Source: Clavulina sp. PMI_390
Lineage: Eukaryota > Basidiomycota > Agaricomycetes > Cantharellales > Hydnaceae
Direction: 5' to 3'
Length of the DNA: 64,000 nt
Assembly: GCA_015039315.1 (NCBI GenBank)
Contig: WIDE01000003.1
Location: 742,933 to 806,932 of the forward strand
This document shows positions 35,812 to 47,300 of the stretch, in pieces. The translations under genes and the position numbers were made by a program. Below the pieces are notes generated by a model. It worked only from the letters and a program-made list of their open reading frames with translations, was not told the origin of the DNA and did no database searches. How positions within the stretch are numbered: the stretch's first letter is position 1; each line of letters opens with the position of its first letter.

Positions 35812-38068
35812 ATGTTCAAACCCGTCCGTTACAGTCACCCTCGATTACCTACAAATCTTGGTGGTCATTCCAGGAGCACGCGGGGACACCAACCGCAGCC
35901 ACAACGACAGCTAAAAACGGCTTGAGAACAGTGCCAGAGACGCCGCAAAAGTCTCCGAAAACGTGCCTGGCTGCCATTGGCTGCAGTTGCCTACCTCGGT
36001 CTCCAGCACTTGCTAATAATGGCTCTACTCTCCTTTGACGTGGGTTCATACCATCCATGGACAACACAACACCCTTCAGGCTATGATGAACAGACTAAGA
36101 AGCCCTGGGTAGCATATGGTCCTCTGGCCCGTAAGAGTTTCTGTCGCTATCGTTGGACTACAAGCTGCTGACAGTGATTGCACTGGACGACGGCCAACAA
36201 ACACCCGATTGATAATTATCAAAATCCCTCTAGTCGTCATTCTTTTCATAATTGCCCCTCAGCCTTCGATCCTCTTAATGTCTACGTCGTACTATCTCGA
36301 AACGGAGCATGCGGCTACCAAGTTTGCTGGTGAGTAGCTTGTCTATGCCCTCGGCCACTTCCTCTCCGTGATAACAGCTCCACTTATCGAACTAAACCCT
36401 CTCCCAGCCATTATGATCAGCAGCTATACCCTTCTCTTTATGATGGGGTCGTCCCTTATGGTGCTTCTTGTGCGAGATCCGGGAACGGTCAAACCATTGG
36501 AAGAACTCGAAAGGGAACAAGAGCAGCAGCAGCAGCGAAGCGACGGCCGCTCTCGGGAAGATCAAATTGGCACGGAGGACGAGGACGTAAGTCTGGCAGA
36601 AGCCCTGTTGTCAGGTGGGCCGGAGAGCAACGGTGCGGAGGCTTTCTCCTTGACACCAGTAAAGTCGACGGGTGAGAGCCGGTGGTGTAGAAAGGTGAAT
36701 ACGTATTACGCCTTCGGCGTGTAGTATTTCTTAACGCCGAGCCCCATTTCTAGTGCTGGGCTCCAAAGCCAGAAAGGACGCATCACTGCAGCGAATGCAA
36801 TCGTTGTGTGCTTAAGATGGGTAAGGATATTGTAGTGAACTATTCGCAAATACCGGCAGTTCTCACTAAAGTTACATCTTTATTTGCAGATCATCATTGC
36901 CCTTGGCTGGCCAATCGTTGCATCGTAAGTCGAGATGACTATCTCATTCGAAAACTACGGCTGAGCTGGAATATTCATCATTCAGGGTGCTCGGACATAT
37001 CCTACGTTCCTTCATTTCCTGCTTGTCTCTACTATTTACTCCACCTACGTCTTTGTCCTATCGGTTCCGCCGATACAGTTCTTCCTCTCCATGCCCTCCC
37101 TTGTGAGTCTCAATGTTTTCCCAGTAAGCGAGACCGCGTCGCCTAACTCTTCATCTCGTAGGATCCACACGACTGGACGCCGTACCATGCAATGACTGTC
37201 GCGATGCTCGGGGCGTTCTTCTCACTCACTCTCGGATCATTCTTTACGTACCATGTCTATCTCACTTTGTGGGTGCTATCCCTCTAACAGAAACTGTGTT
37301 AGACTGTGACTAATATGGCATGTTGACAGAACTAACCAAACGACTCTGGAGAGTCTAGCGCCTATGCTGCTTCTTCAGTACCTTCCAGACATTCCGGAGG
37401 AAGAGCCACAGCCTACTGCCGCGTCATCGTCAACGAATGAAGCTCACCCACCACCGCCTTTCTCCTCTCGGCCACCAACACCGAGCTCGTATCCGATGTA
37501 TCCCCTTGATGAGCACGAAGACGACCACATCCCATCCCCTCCGCCCTATGCGCCTCCCCCACGCACGCATCGTTCCCAGACATTCGCTGAGCCGTACCGC
37601 TTCCCTTCCCCACCCGACAGCTACTCACCGCTTCCTCCCTCTGGTCATCAAAATAACAACCAGCAACCTCGCCGCTTCCAGGAGCATGAGCTCAACAGGA
37701 AGCAACGGCAGCTGGTACGGGACGCGCATAGAAAGATACGGATCTATGATATGGGGTGGAAAGAGAATCTGCTAGAGGTCATTGGTGGACCAGATCCGCG
37801 GCCAGGGAAGCCACGCCCAAGTATGTTTAGGATCTGGGCTGAGCGGATCTTCTGGGGTGGAAGAGGGTGAGTCCAATTTCTTTCTTTTGCCGAGGATGTT
37901 GAGAAGAAGCGAGCAAACATATTGATCGACCTTTTCTTGTGCTCGGTGATGTTCTTCCGTTTGTAACCTAGGCGAGGAGATGGACATTCATTCAGACACA
38001 GCCCCAAAGCGGAGGCCCAGCTTCGGAAGTTGGCAAAGGATATGGTTGCTGCATCAACTCAGTACTAG
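35812..38068 (+). CDS. DHHC-type protein S-palmitoyltransferase
   Basis: Zinc-finger membrane enzyme attaching palmitate to cysteines. TM1 is WLPLAAVAYLGLQHLLIMAL (about 35965-36030). After an intron ending CCCTCTAG near 36235, the next helix includes LVILFIIAPQPSILLMST, then ISSYTLLFMMGSSLMVLLV. A long Gln/Glu-rich loop (EELEREQEQQQQRS...TEDEDVSLAEALLSG) precedes the cysteine-rich domain: WCRKCWAPKPERTHHCSECN, RCVLKMDHHCPWLANRCI with the catalytic DHHC near 36893, and GARTYPTFLHFLLVSTIYST. The DPHDWTPY segment and the TTxE motif (TTLES near 37345) follow. The cytosolic tail is Pro-rich; the last exon ends VAASTQY at 38066. The start is uncertain: MFKP at 35812, spliced to the TM1 exon, is one phase-consistent option. 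Confidence 0.85.
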
Positions 38069-38605
38069 GTAGTAATTTACCCAGTGGACACTTTCTTTCA
38101 TGGTCATTGCTCTGTATTGTCATTTTTATATCAGTAGCCCCTACACTAGTATTTTTTTACAAGGCCATAATGCTTATTCCCCTTATCTATCGGAAGAAAC
38201 TCGCACGCACGAGCAGATCAGCAGAGGAGTGGCAACACAAAACTCTGTATCAGCGTGGGATGGTGACATGTTTCGGGCCCGCCGAGCCGTGACTTCCAGC
38301 CACTCGACGTAAGGACGACACACACCACGACGGTTGCTTACGAAAAACCCCCTCCACGTGTTCTGTCTCTCTCGCTTTCTCTTCCAGACCGAACTCCCAT
38401 CTATCTTCAGGATCTGTTCTCTTCGTTCGGCCTTTGGTTGACTGTCCTCTTATTACGAGATTTGCTCGGAGCTGTGCTGCGGGTTATTTACCACGCGCTG
38501 GAGCGAACCATTTGTTCTCAACTTTGAAGTGTCTGTTGGACGTATAGACTCTACTGCCACCCTTCCACCCTACTCTGTGAGTCCGCCATTTCGATTGATG
38601 CCGAT
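38069..38605. other. Intergenic region, possible upstream exon of next gene
   Basis: No secure gene. An open segment near 38495-38577 reads SEPFVLNFEVSVGRIDSTAT followed by a good donor (CT|GTGAGT), but its phase does not fit the Thr-rich frame downstream, so I leave it unassigned. Confidence 0.3.
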
Positions 38606-40852
38606 TTGGCTAAGCAAATCGCCTTAGTTGGTCGTGCTCAAGCCACCCCAAGTGCCTCGCCGCTCCGAGTTGCAACACCTTTCTCCACCCCAAGCAAACA
38701 GACTTTCGGAACTGCCAGGTGGCATTGTATGCATCGTGAACGAGCGAAAAATCATTGGGAGGAGCAAAGACAGCAGAACATACAACCTCGCGCGTCGTCG
38801 ACATCGACATCGACACCTTCGACTACTACCACGAGCACCACAACTACTAGTTCATCCACTACGAGCACCCCTCTTTCAACATCTTCCAGAACATCAATAA
38901 CATCCACTCCTTCGGGTATGCTCCTACTACTTTGGTTCATTTGGAAGGTTTCTGCTGTCTCTAACGATGGGTGTTGACATTTTGCACAGCGTCGACAACG
39001 ACGTCCAGTAGTACTACATCCCCAATGCCGACCAATACAACGACCAGTACGTTATATCTGGATGCATGGCTGGCAAAATGCATCAGGCTGATACTTTCGT
39101 TGTCTGTCAGCTACTAGCTCCAGTTCATCCTCACACACCACCACCGATTCCACCACAACGACATCCACACATACAACTACCACCACCACAACGTCATCGT
39201 CCACTACAACACATACGACGAGCACCACCTCTAGTACTCCAACCTCCACATCAACCTCTACAACAACCTCCAGCCCCTCAACCACAACCACCACTACCAC
39301 TACCACCAGCTCTTCATCCCCAGCATCCTTCACCTCCCATACATCCTCTTCCCCTGGATCAGTATCTCAGCCATCCACAACCTCATCACCAACCTCGATA
39401 GCCGACAACTCCACCCTCACCTCTGCTGCCAGTGGCACCATTATCACCACTGGTACATTAGTTAATGGGACCTCCAGCTACGTAAGTTTCGATCAAGCAC
39501 AGCTCTGATGTCCCTGGATAAGGCAGCTCACAAATGACTGTTGCTTTTCGTTTGATTTTCAACGCGCTCCTATCTCACGATCTGTTACGTCTCACCTCAC
39601 AACCCACCTCGTGGGGGTCTTACTGCCAACTAATTACCTCGCTTCTGAAATGGCTGCACGACTTTGTCTTGGCACGGCTCTTGACAACCCTTGAAAAATC
39701 GGCTCTGCGTTTATGACCGCTCATGATAACATCTATTTGGGGGGGATGGGCCTCTAGTACACAACAACTATCCCATCGTCCTACTCCACTCAAAACCAAT
39801 CCCCGTCCTCCAGCATCTCAAAAGGCAGTACAATCGGCATCGTCGTCGGCGTTGTGATTGTTGCAGCAGGCCTACTTATCGGTCTCGCGTGGATCCTCCG
39901 AAAGAGGATACAGCGCAGGAGATTATTACATGATGAAATCCAGGCTAGCAAACCGCCACGACCGTTCATGGACAATGAATTGGATGATCTGCCCGCACGT
40001 AGCCCAGTGCGTAGCTCCTTCCGTATTTTTCTCCACTATTGTTGCTCAACGTCTTCGTCTCTTCTCTAGTATGCCTATGGCGTAGTTGGCTCAGCAGCCT
40101 CGCGAGGCCACCTACCACAATCATCTGGGTCCATGTTCCGCGAAGAATTCGACGATGGCACCACTGCGTCACATTCACCTGCGCAGAATACGTCACCCAG
40201 GATGGGTACTGGTGTCGTTTCACCCACTGGCTCTGCACACCACCATGCTCGATCAGGTTCGGACAATACGATGGGCGCAGGCGCTTTTGCGGCAGAACAG
40301 CAGGGCCTGTTGAGGAATATCGATGGTGGCGAAACGAGCGGGCCAAGATTCATGGATGACGTCTTGGCAGAGTATGAAGCGCAGCAGCGTGCGTACATTA
40401 CCAATGGCGGAACCCTCACACCCAATGGCGGACTTGTCAACGAGCAAGGGCGCATGGTGAACCAGGGGCATCAGCTTTCAGGCTCTGTAGGCAGCACAAC
40501 TGGGCTCCTCCAACAGTCTACCAACCAATCTAAGCGTGGCTCGAATGTGGTCCTGGGGGCTGGCGCGGGTGGCGCTGCACTGGACCGACGCGCTTCGCAA
40601 GGCACCACTCTTAGCGAGTACCCGCCTACCCCTACTTCACGTAATATCCTTCTACCCCCTGGCGCTGCGCCGCCTATGACTCCCGCTGCTGTTGCTCAAG
40701 CAGGAGAGTATGATCTGCTTGGCCTAGGGACCAGTGCTAGTGGTCCTGGGGGCACAGGGCACCGCACTGCAGTAGCGCCCCCTGAGCCAACAATGTCGCC
40801 AACTCCAATTCAGAGCAGCGGATTCACGCTCAAGCCTATGAATCCTGATTAA
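38606..40852 (+). CDS. Ser/Thr-rich single-pass membrane protein (mucin-like stalk)
   Basis: Probable cell-surface or septum/polarity protein with an O-mannosylated stalk; exact family unknown. Exons at about 38770-38915, 38991-39047, 39110-39482, 39758-40014 and 40070-40852 give long runs of Ser/Thr, then YSTQNQSPSSSISKGS and a transmembrane helix IGIVVGVVIVAAGLLIGLAW followed by basic RKRIQRRR. The cytosolic tail has PRPFMDNELDDLPARSP, FMDDVLAEYEAQQRAYITNG and SGFTLKPMNPD with stop at 40850-40852. The extracellular stalk, single helix and juxtamembrane basic cluster resemble Mid2/Skg6-type architecture. The open frame begins after a stop and has no convincing ATG or signal peptide, so the 5' end is unresolved. 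The 39482-39757 intron (276 bp) is long for this window. Confidence 0.65.
38800..39440 (+). repeat. Low-complexity Thr/Ser codon tract
   Basis: ACN/TCN/AGC-rich imperfect trinucleotide sequence encoding the extracellular stalk of the membrane protein, interrupted by two introns. The antisense strand shows Val-rich ORFs, which are artefacts of this composition. Confidence 0.75.
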
Positions 40853-41718
40853 TTCGCCATCTCCCCTTCGCCATCTCCCCTTCACCAGCCTGTTCAAGCC
40901 TGGCTAGCGTGGGCTTGTAGGTTTCACTAGTCATTGGATTGTTTTCTTTGTTATTTTCCATATTTACATGTGGACTCGCTCGTTATTCAGTTATCGGTTT
41001 TCCTAGTCTCCTGTCATGACACCTTAACGCGTTACTCCTTGTTTTGATTTCCTTTCTCTCCGTCTCGCCTCCGCACTTCCATCGCATCATTCTCAGCATC
41101 CATATGGACCATCTCTGTCTTTTTCCCCATATGCGTTTCTCATCTCCTCAACCTGACCCCATCCCTGTTTCTGATTACTGCTCGCCGACTTGCTTTTCGG
41201 TTTCCGTCCGTGCTTGCTCTCCCCGTCGTACTTCCATCCGTCTTTAGTATTTGTGCTGTGGCGATCACCACAATCCATAGACATTGGCTCCTCCCTCCTC
41301 AGTGATACTGATGTGGCGATTTGTGCATCTTGAAATGATTGGCTCCTGGTCAGGTTATCAAGGAGAACCCCGGCCTACAAGGGCTAACCATCGCCAATGG
41401 GCGATCAAATGTTTCAACTGTATAGCATTCGGGGGTAAAAGATTGGGTATCATCTAGCTAGTAGAACAACACGATAGTGCATGCTCATAACTCTGAGGGC
41501 CGAAAAAGAAAATTGAGGAAGATAGCGGTTGCTTGGTAGTGGGGGTGAAGGGATCCACGAGCGGAGAATGAAGGGCGATCAATGAGGGAAGGGAAGAATT
41601 ATACAGATTATATGCAAGGAGCATTTATCTATGCGAAACGGTAAAAAATCTAGGCGGAAAAAGCAACGAATAGTTGTGTCGACAAGGACAGGACAGGGCT
41701 GCTATCGTGTAGCAACGA
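40853..41718. other. Convergent intergenic region, no gene seen
   Basis: 3' flanks of the Thr-rich gene and the ferric reductase gene. A short tandem duplication (TTCGCCATCTCCCC repeated) lies just after 40852. Pyrimidine-rich sequence follows to about 41240. Confidence 0.4.
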
Positions 41719-44393
41719 CTACAAACTGAATTCTCTGCAGGCAAGGTGATACATTAGCAATTTAGTCTCTCACTTCCTATAACAAGGGAATACTCACTCG
41801 GCATGGAACTCAACCCCATCGGCATCGTGGCACAGGTTGCGCAAAGAAGCAACCATACCCCCAGGACCACACGCGCCAACAGCGATCCTGCCCGCACTGC
41901 TGCCCGTGGCAGTCAGCACAGCACTCATGCTTCCTGCATAGATCGAACTGTTGTCGCACAGTTCCGGGTTCATCGCGCGGAAGGTCTCGACGAAGGATCG
42001 AGCGCGTGCTTGCTCATCCATGATGAGATCTTGCAGGATTTTAGTATAATCGGGACGGCCAGGCTTCAGCTCAATGGGAGGAGACGGCTCGGGCTCGCCC
42101 GGATACGAAGTGTGAGAAGCCGATACTTCTTTGCGGAGAGGAGAGGACTCGCTGGCACGAGGATAGTGGAAGCGCTTCGTCGTTGGAGAAGGGGGCTGCG
42201 GCACATGCACATCCGAGAACGGATTCATCTTCTCGTCATCAGGCGCCACACCGGCGTATGCATCCTCGCCGCTAGCAGAGGTATCGTCATCCGCCCGCCC
42301 AATAATGAACTGAGGAGCGGCAGCAAGACTAGCTCGCACACCCTGATTGGGGGAAGGAGAAGCGATATCGACGGCGCTAGAGTTACCAGGACCAAGCAAA
42401 GCCGCAGTGGAGCTATTCGGCGTGAGTGAACTCGTCAAGGGCGAGCTCGCCACCGCATGTGAAGAGGACTGGTGGATAAACATCGATGTCGTCGGCATGA
42501 TCGAGAAAGGACGGATTATAAGCCCTCTGCTGACGGAAGTGAAGTAGAGGGTGATGATGACACGGAGCTGAGGGACAGAGCGGGCACGATCGAGCACCTC
42601 CTCGAATAAGGGAAGGAGGTCATTAATCGCAGCTAGATGCATCCGAAAAACAGAATGTCACTTCTTGAGCGCCATAATAGATACAATCAGGCAAAGGAAT
42701 ACTCACCGCGGTCTCGCACAGTCCACACGATGTTCAGGGTGCGGGTTGCTGCTTTCCCAGCCTTGGAGTCAGCAACAATAGCATTTGCAACACCAAGTAC
42801 GTATGACACGCCAGAGCCGCCCGCAGCAAGTAATACGGAGGCGTAGGCCGAATAGACAAGATTAGAACCACCTGCGGAAAGTAATTCATCAGACAACATC
42901 CTTCATACTTGTCCATACGTAATCTCTTACCATATGGACCCTCAATGAGGACTGCCATAGGATACCCTTTCCCGATGCCAATCTCTACATCACCGCCCTC
43001 AGCCTTCTTTCCGGCTACAGTCTTCTTTTTGGCAATCGCAAAAAGGCTGTTTGTCCAGTTGCCAGCTGCCTTGACCACAAGCCTAGCGCCATCCCCTTGT
43101 GAATCTGCGCTGGCAAGGGTAAAAGGATGGCCCTCCCATAACGTCTCAATGGGCATGCCACCAGTCAATACCCGGATGCGGACGTGTTGACCGGGGAGCC
43201 AACCACCACGGATGCTCGGGAAGTGGACGATTGTGGACTTGGTATTCGGAAGAGCCGTGACGTACGCGATATGGAGGCGAGACGTAAGAATGCGGGAGAT
43301 GACCGAGATTCCAACCACAACCACGCAAAACACTACCCATGGCCTCAGGATGGTGCTGTGATAGTTCAACTAAGGGCGAAGAAGCTTGTCAGAAAGTTGC
43401 ATCCATCTCGCATGGTATCAGAGCAAATAAAAACCGAAAATTACCCCAATAATAAACAGGAACACCCCTAAGTGATGCGTGGCCTTAAATAGATGCCACC
43501 AGTTACGCCTAACATAACCAATGGAACTGAAGAAAATGAAGCAAAAGCCGATGTAGCTGACTGTAGCGAGCACATTGGCGGGTTTGGACATCTCCTCATG
43601 GAACGAATGGGTTTGCACAAAGATAGTGATGTATGCGATGACATGGATCGTCGTGATAAGGAAGAGAATGCGGCCAAGCCATCGGTGTGCCCAGTTGATC
43701 TATGTGCAAGTCGTTAGGAAAAGTTCGGGCCGGCATCAGTTCGCCGAGGAAAGGGTACGCACCGCAGCATATCCAACGGACAGAAATGTGCCCACGCCGA
43801 ATACCTACCACGAATAGATCGTAATTAGACGATATCTTGGCGACAACAGGCGCGCTTACTTTGTTCCCAAGCGTGATAACGCATGGTACGAGCGTTATCG
43901 CAATATATCCCGTTCTTGTTGAATCAGTCAGCCAGTTACTGTTAGTGAAGCTGGCGATGATGACAAGGATAAAAGCAATGCCGATGAGGATGGTTTGTGC
44001 AAGGGACAGGTTGAGTCGAGGAACGATGTACGTGGGAAGAGCAATAGGAAGACGGCCGATCCTTCGAGGAAGCGCAGTAAATGAAGGTCTGGTATGAGGA
44101 AGTGAAGGATAACCCGTATTAGGAGCGGAAGGAGCTTTTAGTAGCCCAGAGTTTCGTTTGCTTTCGCGCCGCTTGGGCGAAGAGGAAGAGAGAGCCCAGC
44201 CAGTGGCCCCATAGTGGCTCAGCCTGAAGCCAGTCCAGGGAAGCTCCAGGAGCATAAAGGCGAACACTACTAGCCCAAAGCCGACAAGAATGACGCGCGA
44301 GAGCGCATATGTTTCTGCGCTGGTGTGTGTAGCGGACTCCAATCGCTGAGAATCGCTGGTATCTGAGCCTGCGGGAATAGAGATACCACCCAT
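41719..44393 (-). CDS. Ferric reductase-like transmembrane flavocytochrome (FRE family)
   Basis: Plasma-membrane reductase expected to pass NADPH electrons via FAD and two hemes to external Fe(III) or Cu(II). The start at 44393 (MGGISIPAGSDTSDSQ) is followed by TM1 YALSRVILVGFGLVVFAFML and SLAQTILIGIAFILVIIAS. Heme-bearing segments are NWAHRWLGRILFLITTIHVI and QTHSFHEEMSKPANVLATV, then WHLFKATHHLGVFLFIIG. The FAD-binding part includes GGWLPGQHVRIRVL and EGHPFTLASA, and LIEGPYG precedes the NAD-binding LLAAGGSGVSYVLG. The C-terminus has a long Ser/Pro-rich insertion (about 42050-42500), then ACGPGGMVASLRNL. The apparent stop at 41794 overlaps a donor (GA|GTGAGT). Splicing to a 16-nt exon (41719-41734) gives VEFHAEEFSL, a normal family ending. 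Confidence 0.84.
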
Positions 44394-47300
44394 CTAGCAC
44401 TCAAAGTTGAAGATCGTGGCAAGGGGTGCGGTTAAACGTGGTGGAGGAAAGTAAAGACAGGTATTTTGCTGGCGGGCGCGGCCTGCCAGACCAAACAAGG
44501 AACGAAGAAGGAAAGAGTGGAGAGTTTGGTGGTTGAGCGGGTGGTCGTGCAGGAACGGAACGGATGTGTGACTGTGACACACCAGCCGTGACTACCGCGC
44601 AACGCCATTTCTCCTTTGTCTCCATCGCCCTCCGGCTCATCCATGAAGCAGGGCAACGGCGGGTCTTTACGGGCCATCGTAGGACTTGAGATTGGCGCCG
44701 GTGACATCATTTATCCTCTGCCAATACATATCATGCGCAAATCACTGTCGCGTACCTGCCAGAACCAGGAACGTTAACCTTCTTTTTGGCTGCACTGTTA
44801 TCACGTTTCATCTCCTCGGAGACAACACTCCCAGTTCGCAACCTCGACCGACGGATTCAGAGTGGTCATTCGATAAGCTAACCCTTTGGACACCCATTGG
44901 CCAGTGCCCCAGCCTAAAATGCGACTCTGCTGTATCCAATTACACACCACGTTGTGGACCGACCCCACCAATGAAGGACTCTCTTGTCTCTCTCTCAGAT
45001 CAGCATATCACTGCATATTCCATGGTATAGAATCATATCCCTCATCGATACTCTTGTGACTCTGAATGCTAGCGAGACACAATCCCAATATTGGATGAGT
45101 GGAGCACGTTTTTCGTCGGCCATGAACACCCAGGTTACCAAATGACGGTGCAGTCTCTTCGTCGTAAGCACCGGGTTGTTTGTCAATCTAGAAGCTCTCA
45201 ATGTGTTGACAGACTCCAGCAAGCTTGCGACTCGCCCTTGATGATCGCCCTAGGCCTGGATGAGTGGAACACATTTCTCGTCAATCATCAACTAGGCCAC
45301 TTGATCACGGAGCGCTCTCTGAAGCGCAAGCACTGGTCATTTTCCAATCTACAGGGCCCTCATCGCCTTCCCAAACTGTTCGAGAAATTTTGCACGATTA
45401 TGGGGAGTTCCTTGCCCACAAACAACGGCACTCCCCGCAGAATCAGTCAGCCCAAACCAGCCAGGCCCTCAACCTCGAGGTCACACTCAAGGACATCCTA
45501 ATGTGCCCACAATAGCAGATGCTGAGAATCCTGCGTCCAAGATCTCTCAGCCTTAAGCGAGTTCCCATGTGACTCTCCCGCCTCGCGGAGCGAATTGCAT
45601 CCTACTCCTGTTGACCATATGACCTGCGGGGGACGATCGCATGACGCAAGCTCGAACCCTTTGGAAGGCATGATGCATTGTGCGGAGCAATCCCAGAAAA
45701 TAAGAGGAGCGCAGCTTGCAAAGCAAGAAGAGTTACAGGGGAGTTAGGGCGGCAGTTCGCCTCCAGGCGTTCGCTGGCCTGCATGCAGTTCGGTCGGTCG
45801 GATGTCAGCATTCCTTCCACGATCGCGATCTTGGGCAATCTGCTGAGCCCCCAACTCGTGTTTGACCCTTTATTTATTTTTTATCTGTTCCATACGTGGT
45901 GCTACAGCGGGATGCTGAGCCTCCTCGGAGACTAGACCATGAGCTTGGGAGCTAGACCAGCTCGACGGCGCGGGATCCCTGCCTCTCAGCGGGTTTGAGA
46001 GCTGCATTGGAGCCTGTCTATCTGCCTGCCTCATTATGCGTGGACATTGGTCGGCAGATGCGATCTGAGCACAATGGGGTAGCAACAAATCGGCTTCAGG
46101 AGCCCCGGTCCTTAACGTTGCACGATGATAACCGTGTCCCGTCTCTCTCCTCTGAGATGCCGGCTCGAGCTCTCGGCAAGAAGGTTTCAGGTATCTGATA
46201 ATTACTTGTCGCCGATCGAGATCGTCCTCAGCAGATCGGGACCTCCACCGTCAGGAGTCATCTTGACTGCTACACCGTAACGCCGCTTCCTTGGTTCCCG
46301 GTATGGGCGGAGAGACATCGTACGATACTCTGCACGTGGAACTAGAGCCAACATGCGTCCTCGGCCCGCTCACCACCGCCTACATTCAGCCCCTTTCCTG
46401 CCGTATCTGAGTTTACTGACTCTCAATGCTGCGTCAAGCGAGTGTCAAAAGAATCAGGCTCAGCCTGAATGCCTGCTCGCCAGAACTTTTCTTCCACAAC
46501 CCTTTTTCTTACCGCCACAGTTATAGATCAATGAACCAGTACATAGCTGTTGAAAACAAGGTGTATAGATTGAGCCGCCGGAATATCCTTTCATGCCTCC
46601 GGATTCTGTATGACTGTGTGGCACGCCATAAGTGTGTCTGCAGCGCAAAAAGAAGATAGAAGGAGCGGTCTCGTTTGTCTACGCATACGCGTATAGCTCC
46701 CAAAAAATACATATCGGCTGTATTCTCCCGATCATGATGAGGGGTGCGGATCTCCTCTCCGACGTCGCCGCGTATTGTACACAGCTTGAACAAGCAGCTA
46801 ACCCAGTCATCATCATCAAATCATTATCATGACACATTTATTCATACTATCTATCTTCCCTCCGAGTCCCCAGTTATCGGCGTGACGGCGAATAGATGAT
46901 GGCAGCTGAAATCACAAAGCGGACGACGGTCTTGTCGCCCGACAGTTGGGCACCTGTCAGTCAGCTGCCGCAGCACCAGCAAAAGCGGACGTAAAATCCT
47001 CCACGGGGTCGGGAGAAGAAGGGCGCGGGAAAGCCAAAAGGGGTCTATTATTATTATATTCATTATGCGTGTGCGGGGTCCGAGAACGGGTCTGCTCGCT
47101 GTGTGACATGAGCACATGTTCCGAGCCCCAGTAACTCGCTGGTCACTTGCCCTACTCCGATGCAGCCCGCGACTATGCTCTCGCCCGCGGTTGGAGCCGA
47201 CCGAGGACTTGAACGGGGGGGCATAATAGCGCTCATGGAGTCTGTATAATTTTGTTAGAATTATCTCGGAATTCTTTCCTCGTGGTTGAATTCATGGGTT

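Noticed and set aside
39052..39333. Val-rich minus-strand ORF
   Set aside because: It is the antisense of the Thr/Ser codon tract and reflects base composition only.
41803..42429. 208-codon plus-strand ORF over the ferric reductase C-terminus
   Set aside because: Antisense shadow; the minus strand has the conserved NAD-binding ending and coherent exons.
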